NCBI GenBank assembly: GCA_964405825.1
Contig: CAYOPI010000008.1
Span: forward strand, 11,366 to 75,365
Direction: 5' to 3'
From: JBHJGM01 sp964405825
GTDB lineage: Bacteria; Verrucomicrobiota; Verrucomicrobiia; Opitutales; JBHJGM01
DNA length: 64,000 nt
The number at the start of each line of letters is the position of its first letter. The first letter of the stretch is position 1. This document shows positions 53,742 to 62,717 of this stretch, piece by piece. A program made the translations under genes and the position numbers. The notes under the pieces are model-generated. The model had not been told where the DNA came from. It worked only from the letters and a program-made list of their open reading frames with translations, and ran no database searches.

Positions 53742-54086
53742 TCAGCTTCCGCGGTAGGTTGCGCAGGACCATGGCGACATGACCAGCGGCACATGGTAGC
53801 CATCGGCGGGCGCGGCGACGCCGAAGTCGAGTGTCACTACGTTGAGAAAGGGTGGGTCTGGCAGCGACACCCCCTGGGCCCGGAAGTAATCGGCCACCTG
53901 AAAGCGAAGGGCGTAGGTGCCGGGCTGGAAGGCGTCGCCCTCGAGGAGAGGACCGGCCCGGCCGTTGGCGTCGGTTTCGAAGGACTGGAGCACCGCGCCA
54001 TCGCCGCCCAGCAGCTGGACCTGAACCGCGGCGGCGGGCTTGCCGTGATAGGTGTCGAGCACGTGGGTGGTGAGGGCGTTCTTCAT
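53742..54086 (-). CDS. hiuH: 5-hydroxyisourate hydrolase (transthyretin-like)
   Basis: 114 residues, full HIUase length. The N-terminal signature LTTHVLDTYHGKPA and the C-terminal tetrapeptide YRGS are diagnostic for HIU hydrolases as opposed to true transthyretins. Other conserved parts are His and Arg in YHVPLVMSPWSCATY and FQVADYFRAQG. It hydrolyses 5-hydroxyisourate, the uricase product, to OHCU. The gene is also called pucM in Bacillus. Its ATG overlaps the upstream decarboxylase stop by four bases. Confidence 0.95.
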   Translation of the reverse strand: MKNALTTHVLDTYHGKPAAAVQVQLLGGDGAVLQSFETDANGRAGPLLEGDAFQPGTYALRFQVADYFRAQGVSLPDPPFLNVVTLDFGVAAPADGYHVPLVMSPWSCATYRGS

Positions 54087-54616
54087 TGCGTGGGGGCGAT
54101 CAGACTGGCCAGACGGTGGGCGGCGATCCGCTTGACCTGGCGCAGCGCTTCGGGAAATTCCACCGCGGCAGTCGCCTTCACGCGAGCCCGCATTGACTCT
54201 AAAATGGCGTCGGTGGGGTAGTCCTTCACGCAGATGATGAAAGGAAAGCCGAACTGTGTGCGGTAGCGCTCATTGAGGGTGCGCATCTCAGAGAGCGTCT
54301 CGCGGGGGAGTGCGGCAAAACCGGCACCGGCCTGTTCCTGCTGGCTGAAGGCCTCCAGTTGCTCGAGCTGTTCGAGCTTCAGGCCAAGGTCGGGGTGGGC
54401 CTGGAGAACGGCCCGTTTGGCAGCGTCGTCGAGGTTCTCCAGCACATCGGCAAATGCTTCCTGTAGGGCCTTGAGCGAGGCAAACGGGCGCTGCCGGGCG
54501 GCGGTTCGGGCGATTTCGGGCGTCTTTTCGACGACTGCGCCGAAAGCCGCGCCGAACTCGACCGGGCTCAGCGCGTTGGCCTGCTCCAGGGTGAGGGTGG
54601 GGGGCTCAGCCGACAT
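54083..54616 (-). CDS. uraD: OHCU decarboxylase
   Basis: 177 residues from the ATG at 54616; an earlier start would lie deep inside the uricase coding end. The all-helical OHCU decarboxylase signatures are present: LQAHPDLGLK with the catalytic His, SQQEQAGAGF with conserved Glu/Gln and RYRTQFGFPFIICVKDYPTD. The enzyme makes (S)-allantoin from OHCU, stereospecifically. It overlaps the uricase gene by 11 bases and HIU hydrolase by four, so the three enzymes of the urate-to-allantoin route are tightly coupled. Confidence 0.93.
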   Translation of the reverse strand: MSAEPPTLTLEQANALSPVEFGAAFGAVVEKTPEIARTAARQRPFASLKALQEAFADVLENLDDAAKRAVLQAHPDLGLKLEQLEQLEAFSQQEQAGAGFAALPRETLSEMRTLNERYRTQFGFPFIICVKDYPTDAILESMRARVKATAAVEFPEALRQVKRIAAHRLASLIAPTQ

Positions 54617-55451
54617 CGCCGCGGGCGAAAGTGGCGGCGATGTCGCCATGCGGATCGCCCAAGGGGTAGAAGACCTCCTGCGGATTCTCCAGACCGAACT
54701 GCTCCAGCGGGCAGGGCAGGTAGTGGACGTTGGGCAGGCGCAGGTGAATCTCGGCGACTTCAGGCACGGCGGCGAAGGCGGCCTCGGCCATTTCGCCCAT
54801 GGTGTGCTGGACGGACGGGCTGAAGTTCTCGGCGAAGACAGTCAGGGCGGCGTCCATCAGTTTGGACCGGGCGTCGGCCGGGTCGTTGGGGACGGTGGTG
54901 TAGCGCCACCGAGCAAGGATCCGGGTCGCCAGGACGCGGTCGGTCGTCGGGGGAAGGGTCGTGCGGTCGCACTGGTGGTAGTCGACGTAGGCCGAACCGG
55001 TGGGCTTGAGGATGGCGAAGTCGCGCACGCCCGCGTAAACCTTGGGCTCGGCGTCCCGCTCGGCCTCGATCCGGCAATAGGGAGTGCCGTTGCGCCGGGC
55101 GACGAAGGTGTGGGCGGTGTCCCCGAGGCGTTCCCATTCAAGCGACTCAACCTCGATGCGCAGCGCGTGCATGACCGCGTAGCGGCTGAAGAAATTCTCG
55201 CGCAGGGCCAGGGCAAAGGCCTCGGGAGTGTCCGGCGCGGCGGTCCTGGCCACGCACTGGATGTTGTTCTTGACGGTGTCGGTGGGAACGGTGGTGGAGT
55301 TGTCGCCGGCGAGAAAGGCGCAAGCGAACTCTCCCGAAGAGCGCACCGAGACCATGTACTCGGTCACGGTGCGGCGGTCGCCCCCGTCGTTGCGGGCGCG
55401 CAGGACCCCGACCCGTGACTTGCCGTAAAGGTGGTCTGTGAGGTTTGGCAT
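54606..55451 (-). CDS. Urate oxidase (uricase)
   Basis: 281 residues from the ATG at 55451. Family features are NLTDHLYGKSRVGVLR at the N-terminus, the catalytic segment GDNSTTVPTDTVKNN containing the conserved Thr, and the T-fold partner strands in the second half (FSPSVQHTMGEMAEA, VHYLPCPLEQFGLENP). The cofactor-independent enzyme oxidises urate with O2 to 5-hydroxyisourate and peroxide. It is the first gene of the minus-strand purine run. Divergent DUF3450 starts 135 bases away. An in-frame ATG at 55472 is an alternative start. Confidence 0.93.
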   Translation of the reverse strand: MPNLTDHLYGKSRVGVLRARNDGGDRRTVTEYMVSVRSSGEFACAFLAGDNSTTVPTDTVKNNIQCVARTAAPDTPEAFALALRENFFSRYAVMHALRIEVESLEWERLGDTAHTFVARRNGTPYCRIEAERDAEPKVYAGVRDFAILKPTGSAYVDYHQCDRTTLPPTTDRVLATRILARWRYTTVPNDPADARSKLMDAALTVFAENFSPSVQHTMGEMAEAAFAAVPEVAEIHLRLPNVHYLPCPLEQFGLENPQEVFYPLGDPHGDIAATFARGDVG

Positions 55452-55586
55452 AGGAGGCCCGGGCGGGAGCATGATCCCGGCCAGAATGGCTTCCGTGGAG
55501 GCGCTGCGGATGCGTTCAGTCCCGGGTGCTGGCATGGAATCCGCTTCAGGCAAGCTGCAATCCCCGCCACACCCAACCCGCTACGT

Positions 55587-56354
55587 ATGAAGCATATCGT
55601 CCAAGGTACGGCCCTGGCCGCGCTCGTTCTGGTGCCAGCAGCCGGCGCCGATTCGGTCGAGGCCGTCAAGGAAACCCAGCAGGTCCTCAGCAAATGGGTC
55701 GAGATCGAGTCCGAACTTTCTCGCGAGCAGGCCGACTGGCAACTGGAGGAGCAGGTCATCGCCGACCGCATCTCCTTGCTCAAGATCGAGATCGCCAGCC
55801 TGAAGGAACGCATCGAGCAGGCCGAGGAGCAGGCCTCCGCCGCCGAGAAAAAGCGCGAGGAGCTGGTCGGTCAGCGCGATTCCCTCCGCGAGGCCTCCAA
55901 CGCACTGGGCGAGAACATCGGCGAGATGGAAGTGGCGGTGAAGACCCTCTACGAGACCTTTCCCGACCCGCTGAAAGAGGAGCTTTCGCCGCTGCGCAAC
56001 CGCATCCCCGACGACCCCACGACCGTCAAGCAGACGCTGTCGCTGCGCCTGACCAACGTGGCCGGGATTCTCTCGCAGGCCGACAAATTCAACAACGCGA
56101 TCAACCTGATCACCGAGGTCAAGGACGCCGGTGACGGCCGCGTGGCCGAGGTCGAGACTTTGTACTACGGGCTGGGTGGTGCCTGGTTCGTTGACCGGAC
56201 CGCGACCTATGCCGGCGTGGGCGTCCCCGGGGGCGAAACCGGGTGGAACTGGACGCAGGCCGACGAGGCCGGTCCGGAAATCCTCAAGGCCATCCGCACC
56301 TACCAGAGCGCCGAGGAAGCGGCCTTCGTCACGCTCCCGGTGGAGATCAAGTAG
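55587..56354 (+). CDS. DUF3450 family periplasmic coiled-coil protein
   Basis: 255 residues from the ATG at 55587. A signal peptide (residues 1-21, cleavage after GAD or AAG) is followed by a long coiled coil at about residues 25-120 (LLKIEIASLKERIEQAEE) and a C-terminal domain (YYGLGGAWFVDRTATYAG). I recognise it as DUF3450, a family that accompanies TonB-dependent transport motors in Gram-negative bacteria. It opens a six-gene unit with two ExbB proteins, ExbD, TonB and a TPR protein. Confidence 0.85.
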   Translation: MKHIVQGTALAALVLVPAAGADSVEAVKETQQVLSKWVEIESELSREQADWQLEEQVIADRISLLKIEIASLKERIEQAEEQASAAEKKREELVGQRDSLREASNALGENIGEMEVAVKTLYETFPDPLKEELSPLRNRIPDDPTTVKQTLSLRLTNVAGILSQADKFNNAINLITEVKDAGDGRVAEVETLYYGLGGAWFVDRTATYAGVGVPGGETGWNWTQADEAGPEILKAIRTYQSAEEAAFVTLPVEIK

Positions 56355-56384
56355 CCTCCTGGCACCTCTTCGGATTCTTCGTTC

Positions 56385-57779
56385 ATGAAACAGCTTTTTC
56401 GACTGACCATCCTGGCTTCGCTGCTGGGAGTTTCCACCGCCTTCGGGCAGTTTCAGCAGCAGGTAAGCGGTCCGGCCCAGGCCCGACTGGATGACGCGCT
56501 GGAGCGCCTGGCGGCCTTTCGCGCCGAAGTGGCCGAGGAGAAGATCCCGCTGGCGCAGGAACTCAACCAGCTGGAGTCCGAGGTGATCGAGCTGCGCCGC
56601 GAGGCCGACCGCAAGGCCCGGGTGCGCGACAGCGCCGATGTGCGGCTGGACGCGCTGCAGCAGGAGGTCAACGGGTTGCGTGAGCAGGTCGATTTTCTGC
56701 GCAACGTGCTGGTGGATTACATCACCGGCCTGGACAGCCTTTTGCACGTCAGCGAACGCTCCGTTTACGAGGACCGGATCGCATCGGTCCAGGCCAGCGC
56801 GACCGACGCCGACCTGACCGAGGCCGAGCAGATTGCGACGCTTTTCTCCGGCCTGGAGCTGGGGATTGAGCGGCTCTATGAAGTCTCCGGTGGTTCGATT
56901 TTTGAGGGCCGGGCGATCCTTCCCGACGGCAATCTGGGCACGGGCACCTTTGTCCTGATGGGCCCGCAGGCGTTCTTCGTCAGCGGCGATCAGGGGGGGC
57001 TGATCCTCACCAGCGAGTCCAAGACACCGCAGCTGATCGACGTCGCCCCCGTCCGCGAGGCCACGCAGTCGCTGGTGGCGGCCAATGGTTCGGGTGAGCT
57101 GGTCTTCGATACGACCGGCAAGGCTCTGGCAATCGAGGCGGCGAGAGAGAGCGTGATTGAGCACATCGCCAAGGGCGGCTTCTGGGTTTACATCATCATC
57201 GCCTTTGGCGTGGCGGCGCTGATTGTCGGCCTGTACAAGGCCGTTGAGCTGCTCGGGCAAGGCTCGATGAGCCGCCTGAAGGTGCGCGAGATCATGAACC
57301 TGGCGGCCGACGGCAAGGCCGAGGAAGCGCTCAATAAGGCACGTTCGGCCAAAGGGCCCGAGGCCGACATGCTGGCCGAAGGCTTGAAGAACCGCCAGGA
57401 GTCACCGGAGCTGCTCGAGGAGATTCTCTTTGAGAAGGTGCTGGAAACCCAGCCGAAGGTGGAGCGGCTGTTGCCGATGATCGCCGTCATCGCCGCGACC
57501 GCGCCATTGCTCGGACTGCTGGGCACGGTCACGGGCATGATCAAGACCTTCAACCTGATCACCCTCTTTGGCACCGGTGACGCACGTTCGCTTTCGGGCG
57601 GTATCTCCGAGGCACTGGTCACGACCGAATTCGGGCTGATCGTCGCGATTCCCTCCCTCATCCTGCACGCGGTCCTCTGGCGATACAGCCGTCATATTCT
57701 GGCGCGGATGGAGAAGTCTGCGGTGGCTCTGCTCAACGCGCTGCGGCGCACGACGGCGCAGGAAAAGGCGGCGGCCTGA
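56385..57779 (+). CDS. Long ExbB/TolQ family protein with periplasmic coiled-coil extension (TtpC-like)
   Basis: 464 residues, about twice a normal ExbB. Signal peptide (residues 1-22), coiled coil at about 30-115 (LERLAAFRAEVAEEKIPL), then a mostly beta periplasmic region to about 260. A MotA/TolQ domain follows with helices near 265-290, 365-390 and 408-438 and the signature TAPLLGLLGTVTGM. This layout matches the TtpC-type proteins of extended TonB2 systems. It couples the proton motive force to the periplasm. The next gene is 52 bases downstream. Confidence 0.88.
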   Translation: MKQLFRLTILASLLGVSTAFGQFQQQVSGPAQARLDDALERLAAFRAEVAEEKIPLAQELNQLESEVIELRREADRKARVRDSADVRLDALQQEVNGLREQVDFLRNVLVDYITGLDSLLHVSERSVYEDRIASVQASATDADLTEAEQIATLFSGLELGIERLYEVSGGSIFEGRAILPDGNLGTGTFVLMGPQAFFVSGDQGGLILTSESKTPQLIDVAPVREATQSLVAANGSGELVFDTTGKALAIEAARESVIEHIAKGGFWVYIIIAFGVAALIVGLYKAVELLGQGSMSRLKVREIMNLAADGKAEEALNKARSAKGPEADMLAEGLKNRQESPELLEEILFEKVLETQPKVERLLPMIAVIAATAPLLGLLGTVTGMIKTFNLITLFGTGDARSLSGGISEALVTTEFGLIVAIPSLILHAVLWRYSRHILARMEKSAVALLNALRRTTAQEKAAA

Positions 57780-57831
57780 CTCGCTCTTGGGCAGTGTGAT
57801 GGACGAAGGCGCTTAGACGAATCGAAGCGAC

Positions 57832-58452
57832 ATGATTGAGGTCATTGTGGAAACGCTGAAGTCCGGGGGGCTGCTCATGATCCCCCTGGCCCTGCTGGCG
57901 GCGCTGATCTACTTTCCACTGTTCTCGCTGTTGCAGTACCAGGCGCGCCACAACTATTACAAATCCGACTACAACCTGTGGGCACACTGGGTGGACCGGC
58001 CCAACGAGGCGCGCGGCGAGGTGGCCGAGATCATTCGCTACTGCAAGCAGGACGTCAGCTCGGAGAGCCAGATTCGCCGCCACGTGGAGGAGGTGCGCGC
58101 GGCGCACCTGCCCCGCATTGACGGGCGCCTGACCTACGTGGCCATTCTGGTGGGCACGGCGCCGCTGATGGGCCTGTTGGGCACGGTGGCCGGCATGCTC
58201 GCGACTTTCCAGGGGCTTTCGGTGAGCTTTGGCGGCAACACCATCGACCTGGTCGCCGGTGGTATCTCCGAAGCCTTGATCACCACACAGACCGGGCTGA
58301 TCATCGCCATTCCCGCCTACCTGCTGCTTGATGCCGCGCGCAAGCGGCGCAACGAACTAGCCGTTTTCTTCAATCAGCTTGAAATCCAGCTGCTGAAGAA
58401 GACCGTGCACCAGAGCCGACCGCCTTTCCCGCCTCCGACTCCCACCCGCTGA
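57832..58452 (+). CDS. ExbB/TolQ family protein
   Basis: 206 residues, normal size. Three helices with the signature VGTAPLMGLLGTVAGMLATFQ near residue 105 and a following helix TGLIIAIPAYLLL. Its N-terminal helix (LLMIPLALLAALIYFPLF) is followed by a cytoplasmic loop of about 70 residues. It forms the classical motor with the ExbD protein five bases downstream. Having two ExbB-like genes side by side, one long and one short, is typical for extended TonB systems. Confidence 0.9.
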   Translation: MIEVIVETLKSGGLLMIPLALLAALIYFPLFSLLQYQARHNYYKSDYNLWAHWVDRPNEARGEVAEIIRYCKQDVSSESQIRRHVEEVRAAHLPRIDGRLTYVAILVGTAPLMGLLGTVAGMLATFQGLSVSFGGNTIDLVAGGISEALITTQTGLIIAIPAYLLLDAARKRRNELAVFFNQLEIQLLKKTVHQSRPPFPPPTPTR

Positions 58453-58457
58453 TTGCC

Positions 58458-58874
58458 ATGGCCATGCGACGACGTTTCACCGGCACCGATGAGGGCAGCA
58501 AGGAGATCAACATCTCCCCACTCATCGACATTGTCTTCATCCTGCTTATTTTTTTCATCGTCACGACGGTCTTCGTCGAGGAGACGGGCGTGGAGGTCAA
58601 CAAGCCCGACGCGGCCTCCGCCACCGACCTGGACAAGAACACCATCCTGATCGCGATCACCGAGGACGACCGGGTGGTCTACGGAGGTCGCGAGGTCGGG
58701 CCCACGGGTGTGCGCTCGGTTGTCAAGCGCCTGACCCAGCGCGAAGACCTGCCCGTGATCATTCAGGCTGACAAGACCGTGCCTACCGAATTGCTCGTGC
58801 GGGTGATCGACGAGGCCAAACTCGGCGGCGCCAGCACGGTGAACCTTTCCACGGTCATTGGCCAGGGAGGCTGA
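58458..58874 (+). CDS. ExbD/TolR family protein
   Basis: 138 residues. A short basic N-terminus, one membrane helix with the essential Asp in SPLIDIVFILLIFF and a compact periplasmic domain. It works with the ExbB protein encoded directly upstream and drives the TonB protein encoded four bases downstream. The stop at 58874 is followed at once by the GTG start of tonB; AGGGAGG inside the end of exbD serves as its ribosome binding site. Confidence 0.9.
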   Translation: MAMRRRFTGTDEGSKEINISPLIDIVFILLIFFIVTTVFVEETGVEVNKPDAASATDLDKNTILIAITEDDRVVYGGREVGPTGVRSVVKRLTQREDLPVIIQADKTVPTELLVRVIDEAKLGGASTVNLSTVIGQGG

Positions 58875-58878
58875 CACA

Positions 58879-59565
58879 GTGAGTCAATCCTCGAGGGACA
58901 AACTGGAAGGAAGCTACCGCGCGCCGCGCTTTGAGGGGCGGGTGATTGTCTCGCTGCTGCTGACGGTGCTGGCGGTGGTCGCGATTTTCGGCCTGCTTCC
59001 GCTGACCCAGTTGCTTGAAGGCCAGCCCAGCGATCAGATCATGCTGGCTCCCCTGGACGTGGCGCCCCCGCCGCCGCCCGAACCTCCCGAAACCGAGGAG
59101 CCCGAGGAGCCCGAGCGCGTTGACAAGGCCCCCGAGCCCCCCGCGCCGCCTCCGCCGCCGCTGGACCTCAGGCAGATCGAGCTGGCGCTCAACCCCGGCA
59201 TTGGCAGTGCGGAAGTGTCCTTTGGCTTTGGTGGATTCGACGTGGCCCAGGACATGATCAGCAGCATGGATCTCTTTGACGTGGCCGATCTGGATGAGCT
59301 GCCGCGTCCGCGCCGGATCGCCCGTGTGCAGGTGCCCATGCAGATGAAGCGCGACCGCGTGGGCGGCACCGTGAAGTTTCAGATCATCATCGGCGCCGAC
59401 GGCCGGGTGGAGGCGATTGAGAAGGTCGTCGAGTCGACCCACCGGGCGCTGATCGAGCCCTCCCGCGCGGCGTTGCTGCAGTACGTTTTCACCCCGCCGA
59501 AGAAGAATGGGCAACCTGTGCGGGCGCGCTACATCTTCCCCGTGGAGGTGAAGGTCGGCGGCTGA
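58879..59565 (+). CDS. TonB family energy transducer
   Basis: 228 residues from the GTG at 58879, preceded by AGGGAGG at 58864-58870. One N-terminal helix (VIVSLLLTVLAVVAIFGLL) is followed by a Pro/Glu-rich linker at about residues 55-100 and a C-terminal TonB domain (GTVKFQIIIGADGRVEAIEK, YVFTPPKKNGQPVRARYIFP). It spans the periplasm and contacts outer-membrane receptors, energised by ExbB-ExbD. No TonB-dependent receptor gene lies in the window, so its cargo is unknown. Confidence 0.9.
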   Translation: MSQSSRDKLEGSYRAPRFEGRVIVSLLLTVLAVVAIFGLLPLTQLLEGQPSDQIMLAPLDVAPPPPPEPPETEEPEEPERVDKAPEPPAPPPPPLDLRQIELALNPGIGSAEVSFGFGGFDVAQDMISSMDLFDVADLDELPRPRRIARVQVPMQMKRDRVGGTVKFQIIIGADGRVEAIEKVVESTHRALIEPSRAALLQYVFTPPKKNGQPVRARYIFPVEVKVGG

Positions 59566-59606
59566 CCACGCATCCTCTTTCATCCTTTTTTTAAGCATTT
59601 TCTGCC

Positions 59607-60953
59607 ATGAAGCGATTTCTCCTCTGTCTTGCCTGCCTCGGCCCTGCGCTGCCGGCCGCGGCCCAAATCTATCCCCTCAGCGAGAACTCCTGGGACAACC
59701 CCGAATTTGTTGAGCGCTTCCGTGGGTCGTTCGGGTTCGACATGCGGACAAACCCGAAGATCTCGGCCGAGGAGAAGGCGATCTTCGATCAGGTGGCGCA
59801 GATTGCGGGGTCCCAGCCGCAGCAGGCGATCAACCTGTTGGAGTCGGCGCGCACCCCGGAATCCAGCGGGGCGATCGACTTCATTCTGGGAGCGCTTTAC
59901 CAGCAGGCCGGCCAGGAGACGCGCGCGATCGCCTCGTACGAGGCGGCCATCCGCAAGTTCCCCAACTTCCTGCGGGCCTACCGCAACCTCGGGCTGGCCT
60001 ACGTGCAGCGCAACGAGTTCGAGAAGGCGCTGCCGATGCTGGTGAAGACGATCGAGAGCGGCGGGGGCGACGGGACTTCGTTCGGGTTGCTCGGCTTCAC
60101 GCTGCTGAACCTCGAGCGCAACAGCAACGCCCTGGACGCCTACCGCATGGCGCTGATCTTCGAGCCCGACAGCAAGGACTGGCGCACGGGCAAGCTCAAG
60201 GCGCTGCTCACGCTCAACCAGTACGAAGAGGCCATCGGCATGCTCTACGAGATGATCGCCGAAGACGGCGACAATCCCGATCTGTGGCTGACCCAGGCCA
60301 ACGCGTTCCTGGGCTTGGAGGAGGTCGAGCTGGCGGCGGCCAACATCAACGTGGCGCGCGCGCTTGGGTTTGAGTCGGCCGAGACGCTCGTGCTGCTCGG
60401 AAACATTTACATGAACCGCGAGTTGCCGGCGCTGGCCGCCGAGCCCTACCTGGCCGCCCTCGACAGTGGCCAGGTGCCCGTCGACCGGGCCGTGCGCCTG
60501 GGCGAGACAATGGCCGTGCGTGCCTCGGCGGAGGTCGCCCAGGGTGTGCTGGACCGCATCCAGAGCCGCTACGCCGACCAGCTCGATGCCAGGCAGGAAC
60601 TGACGCTGCTCAGCCTCGAGGCCAACATCGCCCTCAACCAAGGCGAGGAGGACCGCGCGGCCGAGTTGCTGCAGCAGGTCGTCAGCCGGGACCCGACCAA
60701 CGGGCGAGCGTTGCTGACCCTGGCCGAATACCACGTGAACCGCGGCGAGGAGGAAAAGGCGATCTTCAACTTTGAGGCCGCGGCGGACGATGAGGATGTC
60801 GCGGTGCGGGCCCTGGTGGGCCACGCGCGTCTGCTGATTGGCCGGCGTGAGTATCGTCAGGCGCTGCAGTTGCTCGAGCGGGCCTATTCGATCGACCCGC
60901 GGCGTTACCTGGCCGACTACATTGCGCAGGTTGAAGCGGTGGCGCGGCGTTAA
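59607..60953 (+). CDS. Secreted TPR-repeat protein of the TonB unit
   Basis: 448 residues. A signal peptide (residues 1-20, cleavage after AAAQ) precedes a series of TPR-like helical pairs through most of the chain (ALYQQAGQETRAIASYEAAI, ALAAEPYLAALDSG). TPR proteins closing DUF3450-ExbB-ExbB-ExbD-TonB operons are a common arrangement and probably act as periplasmic adapters. The TAA stop shares bases with the TAA stop of the convergent MFS gene in one TTAA tetranucleotide (60950-60953). Confidence 0.85.
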   Translation: MKRFLLCLACLGPALPAAAQIYPLSENSWDNPEFVERFRGSFGFDMRTNPKISAEEKAIFDQVAQIAGSQPQQAINLLESARTPESSGAIDFILGALYQQAGQETRAIASYEAAIRKFPNFLRAYRNLGLAYVQRNEFEKALPMLVKTIESGGGDGTSFGLLGFTLLNLERNSNALDAYRMALIFEPDSKDWRTGKLKALLTLNQYEEAIGMLYEMIAEDGDNPDLWLTQANAFLGLEEVELAAANINVARALGFESAETLVLLGNIYMNRELPALAAEPYLAALDSGQVPVDRAVRLGETMAVRASAEVAQGVLDRIQSRYADQLDARQELTLLSLEANIALNQGEEDRAAELLQQVVSRDPTNGRALLTLAEYHVNRGEEEKAIFNFEAAADDEDVAVRALVGHARLLIGRREYRQALQLLERAYSIDPRRYLADYIAQVEAVARR

Positions 60954-62290
60954 CCGGTTTCGGCAACGGAGCGGCGGCTGCGTGCTTTCAGGTCGTCGAG
61001 CCAGCGCAGCGGGAGCGCCAGCAGCAGGGCGAAACCAACGAAGGCCATGCCGCTGAGCGCCAGCATCGAAAGCGCGACCAGCATCGGGCCGACCGCCTGG
61101 CCCAGGTCCCCGCGCGAGCGCAACAGCCCGAGCATCGTTCCCTGTTCGGAGCGTTCGACCATCAGGGAAGCCAGCGCCATCACGCAGGGAAAGACCAGCC
61201 CGCCGCCAAAGGCCATCACCACGAGGGCGAAGGCGAAGAAGAACGGGATTGAGGCCAGGCCTGTTCCAGCAATTCCGATGGCCGTCAGCACCATGCCCAT
61301 CAGCGCGGTGCGGCGTTCGCTACTCCAGGCCACCAGCTTGGGCAGGGCAACGAACTGCGCGATCAGCTGCGTCAGCCCCATGCTCCCGTACAGGAAAGAC
61401 GTCTGCAGGACGGTCAGCTCGAAGAAAAAGCGCGCGCGAAAGGCGATACCGAACTCCACTCCGGCGTAGACCAGCAGGAAGACAAAGAACACCGCGCCCA
61501 TCATCCGCACGGGCCGGGAAGGCGCGCCGACGAAAATGCTGCGGAAGGTCTTTCTGACCGGGGCCATCTCGCTGGCGCGGTCGCCCTCGCGCAGGGTTTC
61601 AGGAAAGAGGCACCACAGGCCGGCCAGATTGAGCAGGGACAGAACGAGGGTGGACGCCGCCGCGATGGAGAAGGGATGCAGGCCCCAGGCACCCGCTTCG
61701 GGGATGAACTCCAGCACGTTGACCGAGCCGAAGAAGCCGCCCAGCATCGGACCGGCGATGAAGCCCAGACTGTAGGCCAGGCCGATCGCGGTCATGCCCT
61801 GGGCGCGGTTGGCAGTGGTGGTCACGTCGGCCACGGCCGCGGTGGCGACGGAGACGTTGCCGGCCATCAGCCCGGTGAGGATGCGCGCGATGAGGAAGCT
61901 CTCCAGCGATCCGCTGAACATCCAGACCGCGTGGGCCACGCAGGTCAGCGCGACGGTCAGGATAAGGGTGGGGCGGCGCCCGAAGCGGTCCGAGGCCGCT
62001 CCCCAGAACGGCGCGCTGAGGAACTGGAAGATGGCGAAGACAAAGGCCGTCACTCCGCCAAAAAAGAGCGAGGCATAGGCGACGCTGTCGGTGCGCTCGG
62101 TGAGCAGACGCAGCCCGTCGCCCAGCAGCCGGGTGAGGAAGCTGTCGCTGCTGCCGGCACCCAGATAGAATTCGGTCTGGTAAGGCATCAGCGGGATGAT
62201 CATCGAGAAGCCGATGACATCCAGAAACGCCGTCACGAAGATCAGCAGCAGGGTGATCCGGGGCGAGCGTTCGGTTGGCCTGGGCAGCAT
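60950..62290 (-). CDS. Major facilitator superfamily transporter (TetA-like)
   Basis: 446 residues with twelve hydrophobic helices. The DHA1 drug-antiporter-like signatures are visible: FVTAFLDVIGFSMIIPLMPY at the N-terminus, SDRFGRRPTLI in the loop between helices 2 and 3, and ILTGLMAGNVSVATAAVADV. These match the TetA-like branch of the family, which exports drugs or metabolites by proton antiport. Substrate is not determined and no repressor gene lies beside it. The cupin gene is divergent, 45 bases away. Confidence 0.88.
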   Translation of the reverse strand: MLPRPTERSPRITLLLIFVTAFLDVIGFSMIIPLMPYQTEFYLGAGSSDSFLTRLLGDGLRLLTERTDSVAYASLFFGGVTAFVFAIFQFLSAPFWGAASDRFGRRPTLILTVALTCVAHAVWMFSGSLESFLIARILTGLMAGNVSVATAAVADVTTTANRAQGMTAIGLAYSLGFIAGPMLGGFFGSVNVLEFIPEAGAWGLHPFSIAAASTLVLSLLNLAGLWCLFPETLREGDRASEMAPVRKTFRSIFVGAPSRPVRMMGAVFFVFLLVYAGVEFGIAFRARFFFELTVLQTSFLYGSMGLTQLIAQFVALPKLVAWSSERRTALMGMVLTAIGIAGTGLASIPFFFAFALVVMAFGGGLVFPCVMALASLMVERSEQGTMLGLLRSRGDLGQAVGPMLVALSMLALSGMAFVGFALLLALPLRWLDDLKARSRRSVAETG

Positions 62291-62335
62291 CGCGGAAGTC
62301 GCTCAGATGGATCGCGGCGTGCTGCCGTTTGCGTG

Positions 62336-62692
62336 ATGGAAGTGATTCAACTCGAGAACTGCCCCCGTATCACCGCTCCGGATGAGGCGATCGCCCAGGA
62401 GTGGATCAGTCCGCGCAACTCGCGGGCGAAGACACAGAGCCTGGCCAGGATTTTCATTCGTGCGGGCGTAACCGTACTGGAGCATCATCACGTGCACACC
62501 GAGGAGGTTTACTTCATTCACGAGGGCAAAGGAATGATGTTCCTGCAGGGCGAGTGGCGTGAAGTGCATCCCGGCGAGGCGATCGTCATCCTGCCCGGTG
62601 AGCGCCACAGCATCCGCAACGAGGGGCCCGAAGACCTTGTGATGCTGGTGACGTGCTGCCCGGCGTGGACTCCGGAAGACCAGGTGTTCTGA
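62336..62692 (+). CDS. Small cupin-domain protein
   Basis: 118 residues from the ATG at 62336; a GTG one codon upstream is possible. A single cupin barrel: motif 1 with the metal-binding histidines in EHHHVHTEEVYFIHEGKG and motif 2 in PGEAIVILPGERHSIRN. It is probably a metal-dependent sugar- or small-molecule-binding protein or enzyme; the function cannot be assigned. It converges on the nucleoside permease gene with a 25-base gap. Confidence 0.85.
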   Translation: MEVIQLENCPRITAPDEAIAQEWISPRNSRAKTQSLARIFIRAGVTVLEHHHVHTEEVYFIHEGKGMMFLQGEWREVHPGEAIVILPGERHSIRNEGPEDLVMLVTCCPAWTPEDQVF

Positions 62693-62717
62693 CCGATTCG
62701 TATCGCCCACGCTGCGC

